Shown piece by piece: positions 45,701 to 55,181 of a DNA stretch of 64,000 nt (within the stretch, counting starts at the first letter, position 1; each line of letters begins with the position of its first letter). The position numbers were made by a program, and so were the translations under genes. Source of the stretch: Hondaea fermentalgiana. Taxonomy: Eukaryota > Sar > Bigyra > Thraustochytrida > Thraustochytriidae. The stretch lies in NCBI GenBank assembly GCA_014084085.1, contig NPFB01000100.1:1-64000 (forward strand), given 5' to 3'. Under the pieces are notes generated by a model. The model did not search any database, was not told the origin of the DNA, and was given only the letters and a program-made list of their open reading frames with translations.

Positions 45701-48220
45701 GGGCCCATTTCGATCCCGTTGACCGGCCAAGGGATCATCGCACCCTTGCACATGTCACTTGTCCGGAAAGCGAACGAAAGTGCGCTCTCGGCCGTGCCAA
45801 GGGTGACGAATCCGCTCTCTGATGCTCTTGATGCGGAGAGCTGCGAAACTTTGCACGTGGCCATGCAAGCTTGCGACGAAAGCCCCTGCACCCAGGACTT
45901 CACTGTAGGCCAAGTCTCGAAGAACTCGATTGGTTTGCACACGGTGCAGCAAGCGATCCTATGGAGTTCGGGGAAAGAGGAGATCAGTCTCGCAAGCGTA
46001 CGCGTGCAGTCTCGCACGCCAACGTTGTTGGCCCGCGCGAGAAACGAAGGCGTGTTTCCGAGACGCCTCAAGCCCGGAAATTCGATCACATTCGACCTCG
46101 AGCTTACCATGGATTGCAGCGTTGCTCACGCAGGTGGAGTGGTGGAAGTCGCGGTCAATAATGAGCAGATGCACACATTTGGCGTTGCACTTGCAATTAA
46201 CAAGGATCTCTTGGCTGAATGTAGAGCCACTCAGCACCGTCTATACTGGGAGGGTACTTCCCGTTGGATGCAGTCTTCTTTGGAGAACACTTGGTTCGTA
46301 CGTATCGCGCTGCTCGCAGTCTTTCTTGCTGTCTTTTCCGTTCTTCCAAAACGTTATTACAGCCCAGAAGGGTTGAAAACTCCTGCGGCTCCGGCCCCAG
46401 CAAAGCTCAAAGAGGAGGAAGAGGGGAAGAAAGAAGAGGAAGAGGAAGAGAAAGACATTGCAAGTATATCTGTCGTAGCAACCAAAGCCCAAAAGCCTCT
46501 GACCGCAGATTCCGGCCAATCAGCAATGGAATTGAAGGAGAATGCGTCGTCACAGGCAAATGCAAATGGCCTAGAGACTTGCAAAGATGACGGTTCAATA
46601 GCTCAGCAAGAAGACTCTGTTACTGTCATCGAAAGAGATTCGATGGCCCAGACCAAGGAGGAGGTGAGCGGTGACGAGCACATTGCGCCAAAGAATTCCA
46701 AGGATCATTTATCAACCCCAGACTCGCGAAGTTCGCGAAAATCGTTCTCGGGCTCGGTTCACAGCACCCCGGTCAAGCTTTTGCGACCTGAAGATATTTG
46801 TCTGCGTGCCTCGCCGGACGAGAGATCCGACGCCTTAGCGACGCCACTTTCGCATGCTTCCGACGGATTGGTATTCTCTTTTGCAAGTGATCATGTCGCG
46901 GATTCGAGAGCCGGGGACGATCTGTCGTTGTCACACGGCCCCGGGGATGAAGCGGGACTGCAAGCTGGTGACATGGCACGCGGCGCGAGTCGAGCAAAGG
47001 GCCCATCCTCGGCAGTACTCGAGGCCCCGTCTCTGCGACGTCGTGACAACAAGTCTGCTCAGGCAAGCGCGAACGGCCCAAAGTCGCATGCCGCTTCGGA
47101 GGGGAAGAAATGGCCCTCCCCATCGGTACCAACAGGCAATACAAGAGCTCGGACAAGGTCTCGTGGGAGACTTGGCGTAAGCGGTGGCGGCGACGACGCG
47201 GGTGTGCGCCGGCCTTTGCAAGCTCCATGGAAAAAGTCACAGGCACCCACTCATGCCGAGCACGCTGAACATTTCGAAGACTCGACTCGACTTGCGTCTC
47301 GTTTATCGGGTCGACCGCCGCTTGCACCTTCTTTTACGCCCAACCACAGAACTGGTGGGGACACAGGCGGAGGTGGCGACAGTGATCGCGGCCGTGGGAA
47401 TGCCTGGAACAAGGCATCATCATCACCATCTGCCTTGCACGGCTCGAGTGGAGGCGCAGAAGATGCTTCTTGGAGACGTCGACCGCGGCGACCCTCGTTG
47501 GGCCGCGGTAATGGCCGCGCTACAAAGTCGTCATTGGCGCACGGAAACACCAAGTCACTCGAACATGCCTTGCATGACGTGACGCCATCTCGGGAACACG
47601 AGAGTGATGCCACGCCGTCACGTCGACCCGAGCGTACAAAGTATCGTGGTCTGAATACCATGGGCAGCGCTGAGAGTAGTCGAAGTCTGGGAAGCACTTC
47701 GAGCTCGGACAGCAGTACGGGAGCATTGTCTCAGGGCTTGCCGAAAGATCAGGAATCGAGCCCTTCTCTCGGCCCAGCTAGCTTTTTCGGGCCTCAGCTA
47801 TTACCGAGTTTTCGTATGGATACATCAGCGCCGACGGACCCGTTTGGTACTACCTCTTACTTTTTGCCATCGAACGCGTCTCCGCGTGGAAATGCAGGCG
47901 GAGGAGATCACAAGGAAGACGACCGTCTTGGTCTGCCCGATTTCTCATCGGCTGAGAAGCATGATGACCGTCTTGGCTTACCTGATTTTTCTTCGGTAGC
48001 TCGCGACGTCACGCCGTGGTCAAGCCTAAGTCAACCTGTGCTCCCGCCTCCCCCCATGCCGCCCCCGGGCATGGAAAATTTTACGCCACGCAGAGATCAT
48101 GTGCGTCTTTCGTCGGATGATGAAGCCAGCGCAACACTGACAGAGCCGGCCCATCGAGGCAACGACGAAGAAGAAGAAGACGAACCTTTTGGCATCCTCC
48201 GTGCCCTCTCTTTACAGTAG
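42719..48220 (+). CDS. TMEM131: TMEM131-family secretory-pathway membrane protein
   Basis: 1833 aa. Signal peptide (about 1-30, GWVAGVLAAALLGSGGG). The luminal part to about 1190 consists of beta-sandwich (PapD-like/ASH-like) repeats. The first match the TMEM131 signature: LSLSAGNLDFGEVELGEP, then FRLQPLVGARIGTHVVWRPA and EIYNPDPNTALEITQVFTTE, as in the animal YRLRPF.GARIP...NP...L.V.E.YSSGG. A single membrane helix (VRIALLAVFLAVFSVLP, about 1192-1210) is followed by a 620-residue disordered cytosolic tail with KEEEEGKKEEEEEEK, Ser/Thr-rich stretches, the direct repeat DDRLGLPDFSS (twice) and a PPPPMPPPG run. In animals TMEM131 helps procollagen leave the ER, with its tail binding TRAPP. A cargo-recruiting role here is inferred. 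Uninterrupted frame, start ATG 42719. Confidence 0.88.
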   Translation: MRARAAGWVAGVLAAALLGSGGGCGRSVCAAGLDEADAAQRWAEPGLAKGQPQHLPLHPDPSTSDAFVENVGGAVHEDEGAQGDDTRHGDASMQAFQTNALSLSAGNLDFGEVELGEPAVQTLLLRYEAARGERGARPHRAVELVGWEATDPQVQVPMFSRRILRAGEQVQVLVSLSPWRLGVLESALFLTTSEGRFLVRVRANAVASRFRLQPLVGARIGTHVVWRPALEIYNPDPNTALEITQVFTTEGYLHLRIDEGANWTVPPLQTRQLARISFQSPVPGIYRGFVRIKLAGKSQPQLLIPVDVEVLPGAVLADPSEISFGTLVRQNASSPFTLPGPRAVQLLGLHNYGPISVEISDISAVVYRTAPLPYGVLGRDSIALSAKQLPSQLEPRAWNPDAVRVALTEVAEMDGELRGEIVVRFAAASQQDRSSQQLPQSPPLLPVRVPIKASLRTGSIETRPAMYLIRYPDPKEPQPLQTWNAFAEPIVILGVHIVDALEMLQDKDLFESYRQHDEDRVDGSGFHKDPFSSPCHGPLAADRVDSQFAWFRFKDEWDPSRLVGTVVAAGEPLPEIPLLAARVNDLSRDDVHCRSRADKTRAVVIETNVTRLQVPVHLYHGRVRASAVRLPDMSVLTPGSWDRIDIRLGSCALDSRTQVRLYLSNENAVPIHVRRLEQIDAGSSDSVVRLSQGASFPETLKPYAVDHVDLDILLHREFLAPGTMHVAETWILRTSQGFAMSIVIEADIVPGDLLLSLPAPIEVTEVVLGDEARFGPVEIESTFNVSVAVEWDQMNDPRVHLTGLHRLTLAPFSTTSLGDLVIDMSRCTERKGEAYLGDATCESLLQQCAEAPGQSQLVHFRPEVFVVSNLTGLRFALPVRVDRVQCPKLPATDLHFASTMIGARRARRLRVYNPSRQRPMEARLDSITVPKGSALCRGEKKPLPFSLAANASSEAFVIPPQGFADLGPIYFSPRAVHARDGSLSATVRLETNLTGPISIPLTGQGIIAPLHMSLVRKANESALSAVPRVTNPLSDALDAESCETLHVAMQACDESPCTQDFTVGQVSKNSIGLHTVQQAILWSSGKEEISLASVRVQSRTPTLLARARNEGVFPRRLKPGNSITFDLELTMDCSVAHAGGVVEVAVNNEQMHTFGVALAINKDLLAECRATQHRLYWEGTSRWMQSSLENTWFVRIALLAVFLAVFSVLPKRYYSPEGLKTPAAPAPAKLKEEEEGKKEEEEEEKDIASISVVATKAQKPLTADSGQSAMELKENASSQANANGLETCKDDGSIAQQEDSVTVIERDSMAQTKEEVSGDEHIAPKNSKDHLSTPDSRSSRKSFSGSVHSTPVKLLRPEDICLRASPDERSDALATPLSHASDGLVFSFASDHVADSRAGDDLSLSHGPGDEAGLQAGDMARGASRAKGPSSAVLEAPSLRRRDNKSAQASANGPKSHAASEGKKWPSPSVPTGNTRARTRSRGRLGVSGGGDDAGVRRPLQAPWKKSQAPTHAEHAEHFEDSTRLASRLSGRPPLAPSFTPNHRTGGDTGGGGDSDRGRGNAWNKASSSPSALHGSSGGAEDASWRRRPRRPSLGRGNGRATKSSLAHGNTKSLEHALHDVTPSREHESDATPSRRPERTKYRGLNTMGSAESSRSLGSTSSSDSSTGALSQGLPKDQESSPSLGPASFFGPQLLPSFRMDTSAPTDPFGTTSYFLPSNASPRGNAGGGDHKEDDRLGLPDFSSAEKHDDRLGLPDFSSVARDVTPWSSLSQPVLPPPPMPPPGMENFTPRRDHVRLSSDDEASATLTEPAHRGNDEEEEDEPFGILRALSLQ

Positions 48221-48374
48221 TGCAATTACAGGTTTTGAGAATCTTACAACGAACAACAAGGCTTTCTCTCCATTCCCTATTTCTAGCTTGGCCCGGAAAC
48301 ATGCTGGTCAGAAGAAGGTATATCTATTCCGCAGAGCAGAGCACAATGACGAAGAAAAGACAATTCTAAAGTCC

Positions 48375-51300
48375 TTAGGGGACGCTGGGATAGGTGACGC
48401 CCGGAATTTGAGGAACGGACTCTAGAAAGTCCGCGTCAGTTTGAAGAACATAATCTCGAATCTTGGCTTCACTGACGCCGTGCTTGCGCATTTGACGAAT
48501 ACGCCAGAGAATTGCGTAGTTATGGACGAGCTTCTTGATCTGCTCACGCGCTAGAATGCGAGAGAGAGACGGTTCTGAAGACATGGAGCGAGTCTCCGTC
48601 TCCGTTGCGGTCTCTTCACCAGCTTCGGTCTCACCGTTGCGAGCTGCGTGGCGAGACCCATCATCGAGAGTCCGATCTTGGTCGTACAATTCAATGTGCG
48701 TCGAAGCCGACGTGGCGTCATCACCCGCTTGCCGGGATGAGCCTGTACGCAGCGCCGGCGACAAGCTCCCAAGACGCTTGATTTGTTTCAATGCGGCGTT
48801 GCGACGACGATGCTTGTTCGGACGCTGATCAATGGCTGAAGATTCGGTGACGCCAGAGAACTCGATGCCTCGCGTATAGGAGCTGAGCTTGATTTGCAGA
48901 AATTTCTCGACGTCCTCCGGGACTTGACCTTGCAGGACGTTAATGTCAATTAGAGCCCGCAAGGTGGCGTGGAAATGGATCATGCCGTCGCGCGTGACGG
49001 GAATGTGGCGATCTCGCACGTAGCGCATGACGTCCCCCGCCGAGAAGCGCGCCTTTTTGGAGCGTTTGCGGAAGCCGAGCGGAGCCTTGAGGCGGAGCAT
49101 GAGGTCAGGGAATTTGGTGGCCGGCAAGAAGAGCGGGTTGGCGCGCGCCTGTTCGAGAAGCTTGGCCGCTCGATCGAGGGCGTCAGGCGGGTGATCTGAG
49201 CCGACCCGTTTTTCCTCTGCTCGATACACAACCTCGAGATCGCGCACGTAGCTCAGATGAACGCTGTTCCATTGAGCATTGTAGTCCTTGAGCGCATTTT
49301 CATCAATGTGGTCCTTTGCAGCGCCCTTTTTGCTCCGCTCAAATTGAGAGGCAAAGCTCGCAAGCACAACAGCTACAAAGAGGTTGATTAACAGGAGCTG
49401 CATGATGACGACAAAGCTGACGCAGTACCACACTGCGTGTCGCGAAACGTACGACAGCTCGTGCATGACACCATTCCAGCTTTCGCCAGTGGTCATGACG
49501 AAGAGAGTGATGAAGGCCCTTAGAAAAGTCTGGAAGTTGATGTACTCGGACAGATATTGCATCTCGTCGGCGGGAAAGTCGTTGGCATCAATACTGCCAA
49601 AAAGCTGAATGCCAAGAATGGCATAGATGAAGTTGACGAGAAAGATGATGGCCAGCGTGTTCAGCAGAGGGTACATGGTGTAAATGAGCGTGCTGATGAG
49701 TGGACGCACGGGTGGCACGCGCTGGAGCAGGCGCAGGACGCGCAGGACGCGGATTGCCTCGATGGCTTGCAAGAGATGGCCCGCCTCGTTGGCTGTAGCA
49801 GGCACCACCGTGACGATCCAGTTGATGACGACAGCCAGCACGATGACAAAGTCAAAAAGATTGGCGCCGAGTTTGAAGTAGGCGCGAGGCCCAAGCCCGA
49901 TAATCTTGAAAGCAGCCTCGCAGACGTAGATTGTACCAAAGACAGAGTCAAGCACCGTTGCCACGACGTCGTAGGTGTCCGAGGAGGGATAGTGGTCCGA
50001 CATGAGAAGAACTGTATTCAGCAAGATGACAACCATGATGGTGACATCAAAGTGCTTGCTCGTGACGATGTAGTGACACCAGGCGCGCACACGGCCTGGA
50101 GGTTTGTGGAGTCTGGCGTCCGGCTTGAAAGGACGAGCAATGGCTCGGCGGTTGTAGTCGACCCAAGCCCGCTGTTCGGGCGTCATGAAGGCGTCGCCAC
50201 GCTCCGAGTCGGCCGAGTCAAAATATGTGTCAATCAGGACGGCGACAAAGACCTGAAGCATGAAGAACTGCAACGTAAAGAGAAATACAATGAAAAAGAG
50301 CGAGGCAACATCGTTGCTCCCTCGAACTGGGCCAAATCCAATTGCGGTGGCATCTGTGACCATGTACATGGGCTCCATCCAAATCTCCATTGACGAAATT
50401 TCAAAGAGAAGCAATAGAGACTCGTAAAAGGTGTCAAAGGTGTACGTCTTGGCGTATGGTTCGTAGGCATCGAGACTTCCATACGTTGGGTTAAGCCAGC
50501 GAAGCGTCGCATTTGAGCCATCTGCAAGCTCGACGGTTCCAGTACAGCGACGCGCAGCTGGACATTGCACCTCGGTCACGCCGTATTGCGGATACAGGTA
50601 GCAGTCCGGCGAGGTCGAGGTGTAGTTGCGAGAACACTGCTCAAGGCCCGAGCTGCCACCGTCTGTTGTGCACGTATAGCATGCGTGCAGTCTCCCGAGA
50701 AAAAAGGTGGTGCTGCAAATGGAGAAGACAATGTAAAAGAGAAGACAGAGGGCCAATACCTGAGCGCAAGGGACGAAGGCCCGAGTAAGCGAAGAAAAGA
50801 CGATGCGCAAACCTTCAAATTTGCGCACCGTTCGAAGCGGGCGCAGCGCCCGAAGCGCCCGGAAAACCTGAAGCAAAGACGTGTCGGCTGACGGCAGGCA
50901 AATGTCCACGAGCGAAACAACTACAATAGAGAAGTCCAGCACGTTCCATGAATTTCGGAGGTAGGACCCCGGCTTGAAGACAAAGCCAAAGGCAAAGATC
51001 TTCAAAGCAGCTTCGATTGTGAAAACAACGGTGATGAAGATGTTGAAAGCGTCGAGCACGTTGCGATCGAGCGTGCTGGTGGGTGTATCGAGAGCCAGTA
51101 GCACACAGCTGACAAAGATGTTGAGAAGAATGAACATGTCAAACCAAGCTTTGTGCACGAGAACAGCTGCACGAAGACGCAGCGAATTTTTGGGTGGGAC
51201 GAAGAAGAGAGAATTGTGCTGAAAGGCATCGAGTTCCAGCACTTCCGACTCGGAAAGATCATAGACGCGTAGGTTCTCTTTGGCAAGAACGTCTTGCAGC

Positions 51301-54300
51301 GAGGATGCCTTGCGTGCTCGGGGCCGTTTCTTGGCTCCTTCCTCGCAATGTTCCACTTTGGCTGCCGCGGGCCGTGAACTTACAGAGCTCGAGAAGCTGT
51401 TCATGGTCGAGTTTAATTCAGCGTTTTCGCTGGAAGCATTCACATGTGGGCTCGAGCTTTCTGAAGTACGATCCACGGGAGGATTTGTGGGAGGCGGCGA
51501 TGGCGAGGTTCGATTTCCAATGTTTATACCCATGCGTAACGAAGTCGCGAGGGAACGCGCAAGCGCTTCGGTGGTCTGGGAGTCACCATCGTCGCCAACC
51601 GGTGAAACTGCGGCCCGAGCAGCTTGGGATGGAGGCGACTTGGGTGAAGACTCCCGCAATGGAGAGAGCAGAGCGCCAGATCCACCAGCATGGGATGAGG
51701 TAACTGCAGGTTGACCCGTGGGCGGGCTCATGGGTGAGAGGGAATGCTCTTGCTCCAGGTGAGCGTCTGGCAAGGCCACATGCTCGCGGATGGCGACGAG
51801 CGAAATGGGCGGCGTTTCGTTGTTGTTGTCGTTGTTGTTGTTTTCTTCAGGACTGCCTGCAGCAGCAGTACTCTCGGTGGCTTCCGAACGACGAAGCCTA
51901 TTCGCAGCGCGAAGAGCCTTGAGAAGCCTTTTCTTTCGTTTGAGTTCCTTGCGCTCCATGTGTAGTTCGACAAAGGTGTCGACGAGGATGGCAAGAAAGA
52001 AGTTGAGCACAATGTAGGTTCCAAAGAGAATGAGAAAGACGTAATAGAGGACAAAGGCCTCTTGACCCGTGAGCTCGACGGCAGAGGCCATGACGCTGTT
52101 CCAGTCCTCGCCCGAAATGACCTGAAAGCTCGTGACGAGGGACCAGAGAAAGGTGTCGTAGTTTGTCCGGAGCGGGCAATGCCATATAAAGGTTCCGTTG
52201 TCGAGTTGACGGTAAAAGTTGCCGACCTCGGCGGTGCAGTCAAATTCAGGATTGCGCTGCGGCTCAGACAGAACGTCGGGTGGAGGCTCGACGCCGATCG
52301 GATAGACGTAGTCGACCTCTTGTATTTCGAATTCGAGAGCAAGGCGGCCACCGAGAAGCTGGAGACCCGAAACGGTGAAAATGTACAGAAAGATGCCAAA
52401 GAAGACGAGAAAAGGAAAGAGTTGCTTCACTGTTGCATCTACCGCGACAATGAGGTCGTTGAAGGTAGGCCAATAGTGAGCAAGCTTGAAAAAGCGCAAA
52501 ATGCGAAGGAGCCGGAAAACGGAGGCCACATTGCCATCGAGCAAAAGCTCGACATAGCCCATGAGAATGATGAAAAAGTCGAAGCGATTGAACCAAAAGT
52601 GAAAGTAGTACCTGCGGCCTTCGGCTATAATGCGTAAGATCGTTTCGATCGTGAAGAGCACGAGGAAGACAAGGTTGGAGATTGTCTGAAGTTCTGAGAG
52701 CCATGATGGCTGAAGAAAGTACTCGGATGCCAGGATGATGGTGTTGAGCAAGATGAGCCCGAGAGCAACAAGCTTGAACCACGCCTTGCCCACTACGTGC
52801 TTGTGCAGGGCTGCACGCCATTTCGGTGCATTCTCCCTCATTCCGTAAGGCATCCAGGTTGCATCTGTGCTATCGCTTGCGCTGTCGTCGGCCTCACTCA
52901 GCGTGGCGGGCACAGACGAAAATGCCGTATTTTCGGACCCGAGTTTCTGGAGGGTTCGCACTGTACGCTCTGACCTGGGGGGGCTAGATGCCCCCTTATC
53001 GCCCGGCGCCGCCTTTGCGTGCTGAGAGATTGTCGGAACAGCGTTGGCATCTTCGGACTGAGAAACATTCGCAGACGCACGGACATCGTTGTCTTTTGGT
53101 TCATCGACCTGAACAATCTGCGCCGCGTGGGTGTCTGTATCCAGACGCGTTGAGCTGCGGCGTTCGAGAGCATCAAAGTACCCAGACAAGTCTGATACAT
53201 CACTGCTAATGGACAGCCCAGCAGGACGTGCATCTGTGAATTTTGAGTCCAACGGCGCATGTTCGATCTGGTCGGATGCAGAGGTTATGGCTGAAGAGGA
53301 AGAAGATGACGACGACGACGACGACGACGATGATAGATGCTCCTTTTTCGAAGACATGGTGCCCATTTCGATGTCTTCGAGCAAAAGGCCATCCGTTGTG
53401 TCGGCACCGGTCGAGGCGGTCCGATCCCTTGGATAAGCCTGGTACATGTCATGCATTGTTGGGAATGAATCTGCGAAGCCATCATCACGACTCTTCATCC
53501 GGAGCTTGGACTTGTGGCCGTGTCCATTCCGCGAAGAGGTTAGATTGATGGTAGTTGTATCTGATTGCTGTTGCTGTTGCTGTCGTTGATTGTCGTGCAG
53601 AGATCGTAGTGATGATGAAAAGTCTGGGGGCATGAGCGTGCTGATGCGGTGCTGACGGCCCGAACGCTGGTGCAAGAGAGATTGGCGACGAAGACTCCTC
53701 GTGAGCCTTTTGCGAAAACGCGAATAACGCGCGATGTTCCGGGCGTAAAAGGCATAGTACATTTCATCCGTAACGAGATTGTAGCCCGGTGTGTCGCGAT
53801 TTTGTTCGTATGAATACATGAGCCGCATCTCCATTTGACGAATTTGCTGCTCAACAGGACGACTGAGAAACTTTTGCAGGGCAATGTGACGAGCTTCTGC
53901 GTCGGCCACAACCTGATCCATGAAGTTGATTCGTTCCGCTTCGAGACCCGACTTGTGTTTCTCCTCTTTACGGACGAGCATATAGTTGACGCTGAGTGCA
54001 GACACGAGCAAATTGGCCATGATATAACTTCCGAAAAGAATGAGGAGGACAAAGTAAATGCCAACCACGTGAAAGGTTGTGTCGAATAGAGAAAACATGA
54101 TGCCGGACCAACCTTCTTCAGTGATGATCTGGAGTACCGTGAGCAGCGCAACGCCAAGGTTGTCAAAACTCTGAAGGCCGCTAGCCGGGTTGAAATCGGT
54201 CGCGATGCACTCGAGGCCAGTCGGACAGCTGCGCCCGTGACTCTCGGGATTCATGCTGCAGAATAGATCAACCTGGTCGCTTGGGATCGCCCATGTCCCT

Positions 54301-55181
54301 GTACGAGGATCATTTGGAATGCCGCAATGCTGCCGCAGCTTGCCTTTGAAGAGCGTAATGCCAACGATGGAGAACACGAGGAGTGCAGAAATGCATAGCA
54401 GGAAGACGGCGCCAATGGACATGGCAGCACCGAGAATGGCCTTTACAAGGTTCCGGAGATTAGGAAAGAATTGGAGCGCTCGAAGCGGGCGCAAGACCCT
54501 GATCATTCGAAAAACGGTGAGGCTCGAGGTGACGCTGGAGCCTGTTGAGGGTGAAAATACAGTAATAAGGACGGGGATCCATCCAAGAAGAACGATTGTA
54601 AAGTCGAGCCAGTTCCAAAGTTCGAGAAAGTACCCCGAGGGCCGGACAAAAGCACCCTGGGCGATGATTTTAATGATGGCCTCGAGCGTAAATGCGGGCA
54701 AGAAAACCCACTCGAGCTCTTGTATGACCTGATTGACTGTGGAATGTATACCCAGAACGTCGTCTACGGGGTCCCAAAGTGCCATGGTGATTGTGTTGGC
54801 CAAGATGAGAGTGAGAACGATTGTTTCAAAGGCGAGATGACGCACGATGGCGATGCATAACTTTCGTATTGGGTTCTCTCGCGAGACACAACGGAGAACG
54901 ATGGGCTGAAACACGATGGGGTACTGGCCAAAGCCGAATCTTCCCTCAAAGTAGGGGTCCACCTGACCAGGGTCTTTTTGTGGAACGCCGGAGAGGCTGC
55001 TGCATGTGGAAGCGATAGAGTCTCTTCTGCCATGAAAGACGTCTGACGGCCGGCTGTTTTCCGAAACGCCATTTTTCCTGCGTGCAGAGTCCCGTGCACG
55101 GTTCTGTTCGGGCTCCCATCCTGCAGCAGGCATCTGTTCGTCGTTGTCATCATCGATGTCGCTGAGTCGGACGATGGCCAT
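48375..55181 (-). CDS. four-domain voltage-gated Ca2+ channel alpha-1-like subunit
   Basis: 2268 aa, ATG 55181. Four six-helix repeats with Arg-rich S4 segments: TVFRMIRVLRPLRALQFFP, SVFRLLRILRFFKLAH, QVFRALRALRPLRTVRKF, AIRVLRVLRLLQRV. Pore glutamates in each repeat are ITEEGW (about residue 359), ISGEDW (1024), SSMEIW (1598) and TTGESW (1898), an EEEE filter as in Cav channels, so Ca2+ selectivity is expected. Repeat III has Ile where Gly usually follows Glu. The III-IV linker has MTPEQRAWVDYNRRAIARPF. After repeat IV a segment (about 1990-2100) resembles the Cav EF-hand/pre-IQ region. The C-tail ends with an amphipathic stretch (LVHNYAILWRIRQMRKHG) in IQ position. The I-II linker is long, with poly-Ser and poly-Gln runs. 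Plasma or ciliary membrane expected. Converges on TMEM131 with 154 bp between stops. Confidence 0.95.
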   Translation of the reverse strand: MAIVRLSDIDDDNDEQMPAAGWEPEQNRARDSARRKNGVSENSRPSDVFHGRRDSIASTCSSLSGVPQKDPGQVDPYFEGRFGFGQYPIVFQPIVLRCVSRENPIRKLCIAIVRHLAFETIVLTLILANTITMALWDPVDDVLGIHSTVNQVIQELEWVFLPAFTLEAIIKIIAQGAFVRPSGYFLELWNWLDFTIVLLGWIPVLITVFSPSTGSSVTSSLTVFRMIRVLRPLRALQFFPNLRNLVKAILGAAMSIGAVFLLCISALLVFSIVGITLFKGKLRQHCGIPNDPRTGTWAIPSDQVDLFCSMNPESHGRSCPTGLECIATDFNPASGLQSFDNLGVALLTVLQIITEEGWSGIMFSLFDTTFHVVGIYFVLLILFGSYIMANLLVSALSVNYMLVRKEEKHKSGLEAERINFMDQVVADAEARHIALQKFLSRPVEQQIRQMEMRLMYSYEQNRDTPGYNLVTDEMYYAFYARNIARYSRFRKRLTRSLRRQSLLHQRSGRQHRISTLMPPDFSSSLRSLHDNQRQQQQQQSDTTTINLTSSRNGHGHKSKLRMKSRDDGFADSFPTMHDMYQAYPRDRTASTGADTTDGLLLEDIEMGTMSSKKEHLSSSSSSSSSSSSSSAITSASDQIEHAPLDSKFTDARPAGLSISSDVSDLSGYFDALERRSSTRLDTDTHAAQIVQVDEPKDNDVRASANVSQSEDANAVPTISQHAKAAPGDKGASSPPRSERTVRTLQKLGSENTAFSSVPATLSEADDSASDSTDATWMPYGMRENAPKWRAALHKHVVGKAWFKLVALGLILLNTIILASEYFLQPSWLSELQTISNLVFLVLFTIETILRIIAEGRRYYFHFWFNRFDFFIILMGYVELLLDGNVASVFRLLRILRFFKLAHYWPTFNDLIVAVDATVKQLFPFLVFFGIFLYIFTVSGLQLLGGRLALEFEIQEVDYVYPIGVEPPPDVLSEPQRNPEFDCTAEVGNFYRQLDNGTFIWHCPLRTNYDTFLWSLVTSFQVISGEDWNSVMASAVELTGQEAFVLYYVFLILFGTYIVLNFFLAILVDTFVELHMERKELKRKKRLLKALRAANRLRRSEATESTAAAGSPEENNNNDNNNETPPISLVAIREHVALPDAHLEQEHSLSPMSPPTGQPAVTSSHAGGSGALLSPLRESSPKSPPSQAARAAVSPVGDDGDSQTTEALARSLATSLRMGINIGNRTSPSPPPTNPPVDRTSESSSPHVNASSENAELNSTMNSFSSSVSSRPAAAKVEHCEEGAKKRPRARKASSLQDVLAKENLRVYDLSESEVLELDAFQHNSLFFVPPKNSLRLRAAVLVHKAWFDMFILLNIFVSCVLLALDTPTSTLDRNVLDAFNIFITVVFTIEAALKIFAFGFVFKPGSYLRNSWNVLDFSIVVVSLVDICLPSADTSLLQVFRALRALRPLRTVRKFEGLRIVFSSLTRAFVPCAQVLALCLLFYIVFSICSTTFFLGRLHACYTCTTDGGSSGLEQCSRNYTSTSPDCYLYPQYGVTEVQCPAARRCTGTVELADGSNATLRWLNPTYGSLDAYEPYAKTYTFDTFYESLLLLFEISSMEIWMEPMYMVTDATAIGFGPVRGSNDVASLFFIVFLFTLQFFMLQVFVAVLIDTYFDSADSERGDAFMTPEQRAWVDYNRRAIARPFKPDARLHKPPGRVRAWCHYIVTSKHFDVTIMVVILLNTVLLMSDHYPSSDTYDVVATVLDSVFGTIYVCEAAFKIIGLGPRAYFKLGANLFDFVIVLAVVINWIVTVVPATANEAGHLLQAIEAIRVLRVLRLLQRVPPVRPLISTLIYTMYPLLNTLAIIFLVNFIYAILGIQLFGSIDANDFPADEMQYLSEYINFQTFLRAFITLFVMTTGESWNGVMHELSYVSRHAVWYCVSFVVIMQLLLINLFVAVVLASFASQFERSKKGAAKDHIDENALKDYNAQWNSVHLSYVRDLEVVYRAEEKRVGSDHPPDALDRAAKLLEQARANPLFLPATKFPDLMLRLKAPLGFRKRSKKARFSAGDVMRYVRDRHIPVTRDGMIHFHATLRALIDINVLQGQVPEDVEKFLQIKLSSYTRGIEFSGVTESSAIDQRPNKHRRRNAALKQIKRLGSLSPALRTGSSRQAGDDATSASTHIELYDQDRTLDDGSRHAARNGETEAGEETATETETRSMSSEPSLSRILAREQIKKLVHNYAILWRIRQMRKHGVSEAKIRDYVLQTDADFLESVPQIPGVTYPSVP
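53299..53332 (-). repeat. TCG/TCC-type run encoding poly-Ser in the channel I-II linker
   Basis: In-frame trinucleotide repeat (GAC/GAA on the + strand) giving about 14 Ser in the cytosolic loop between repeats I and II. Confidence 0.85.
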
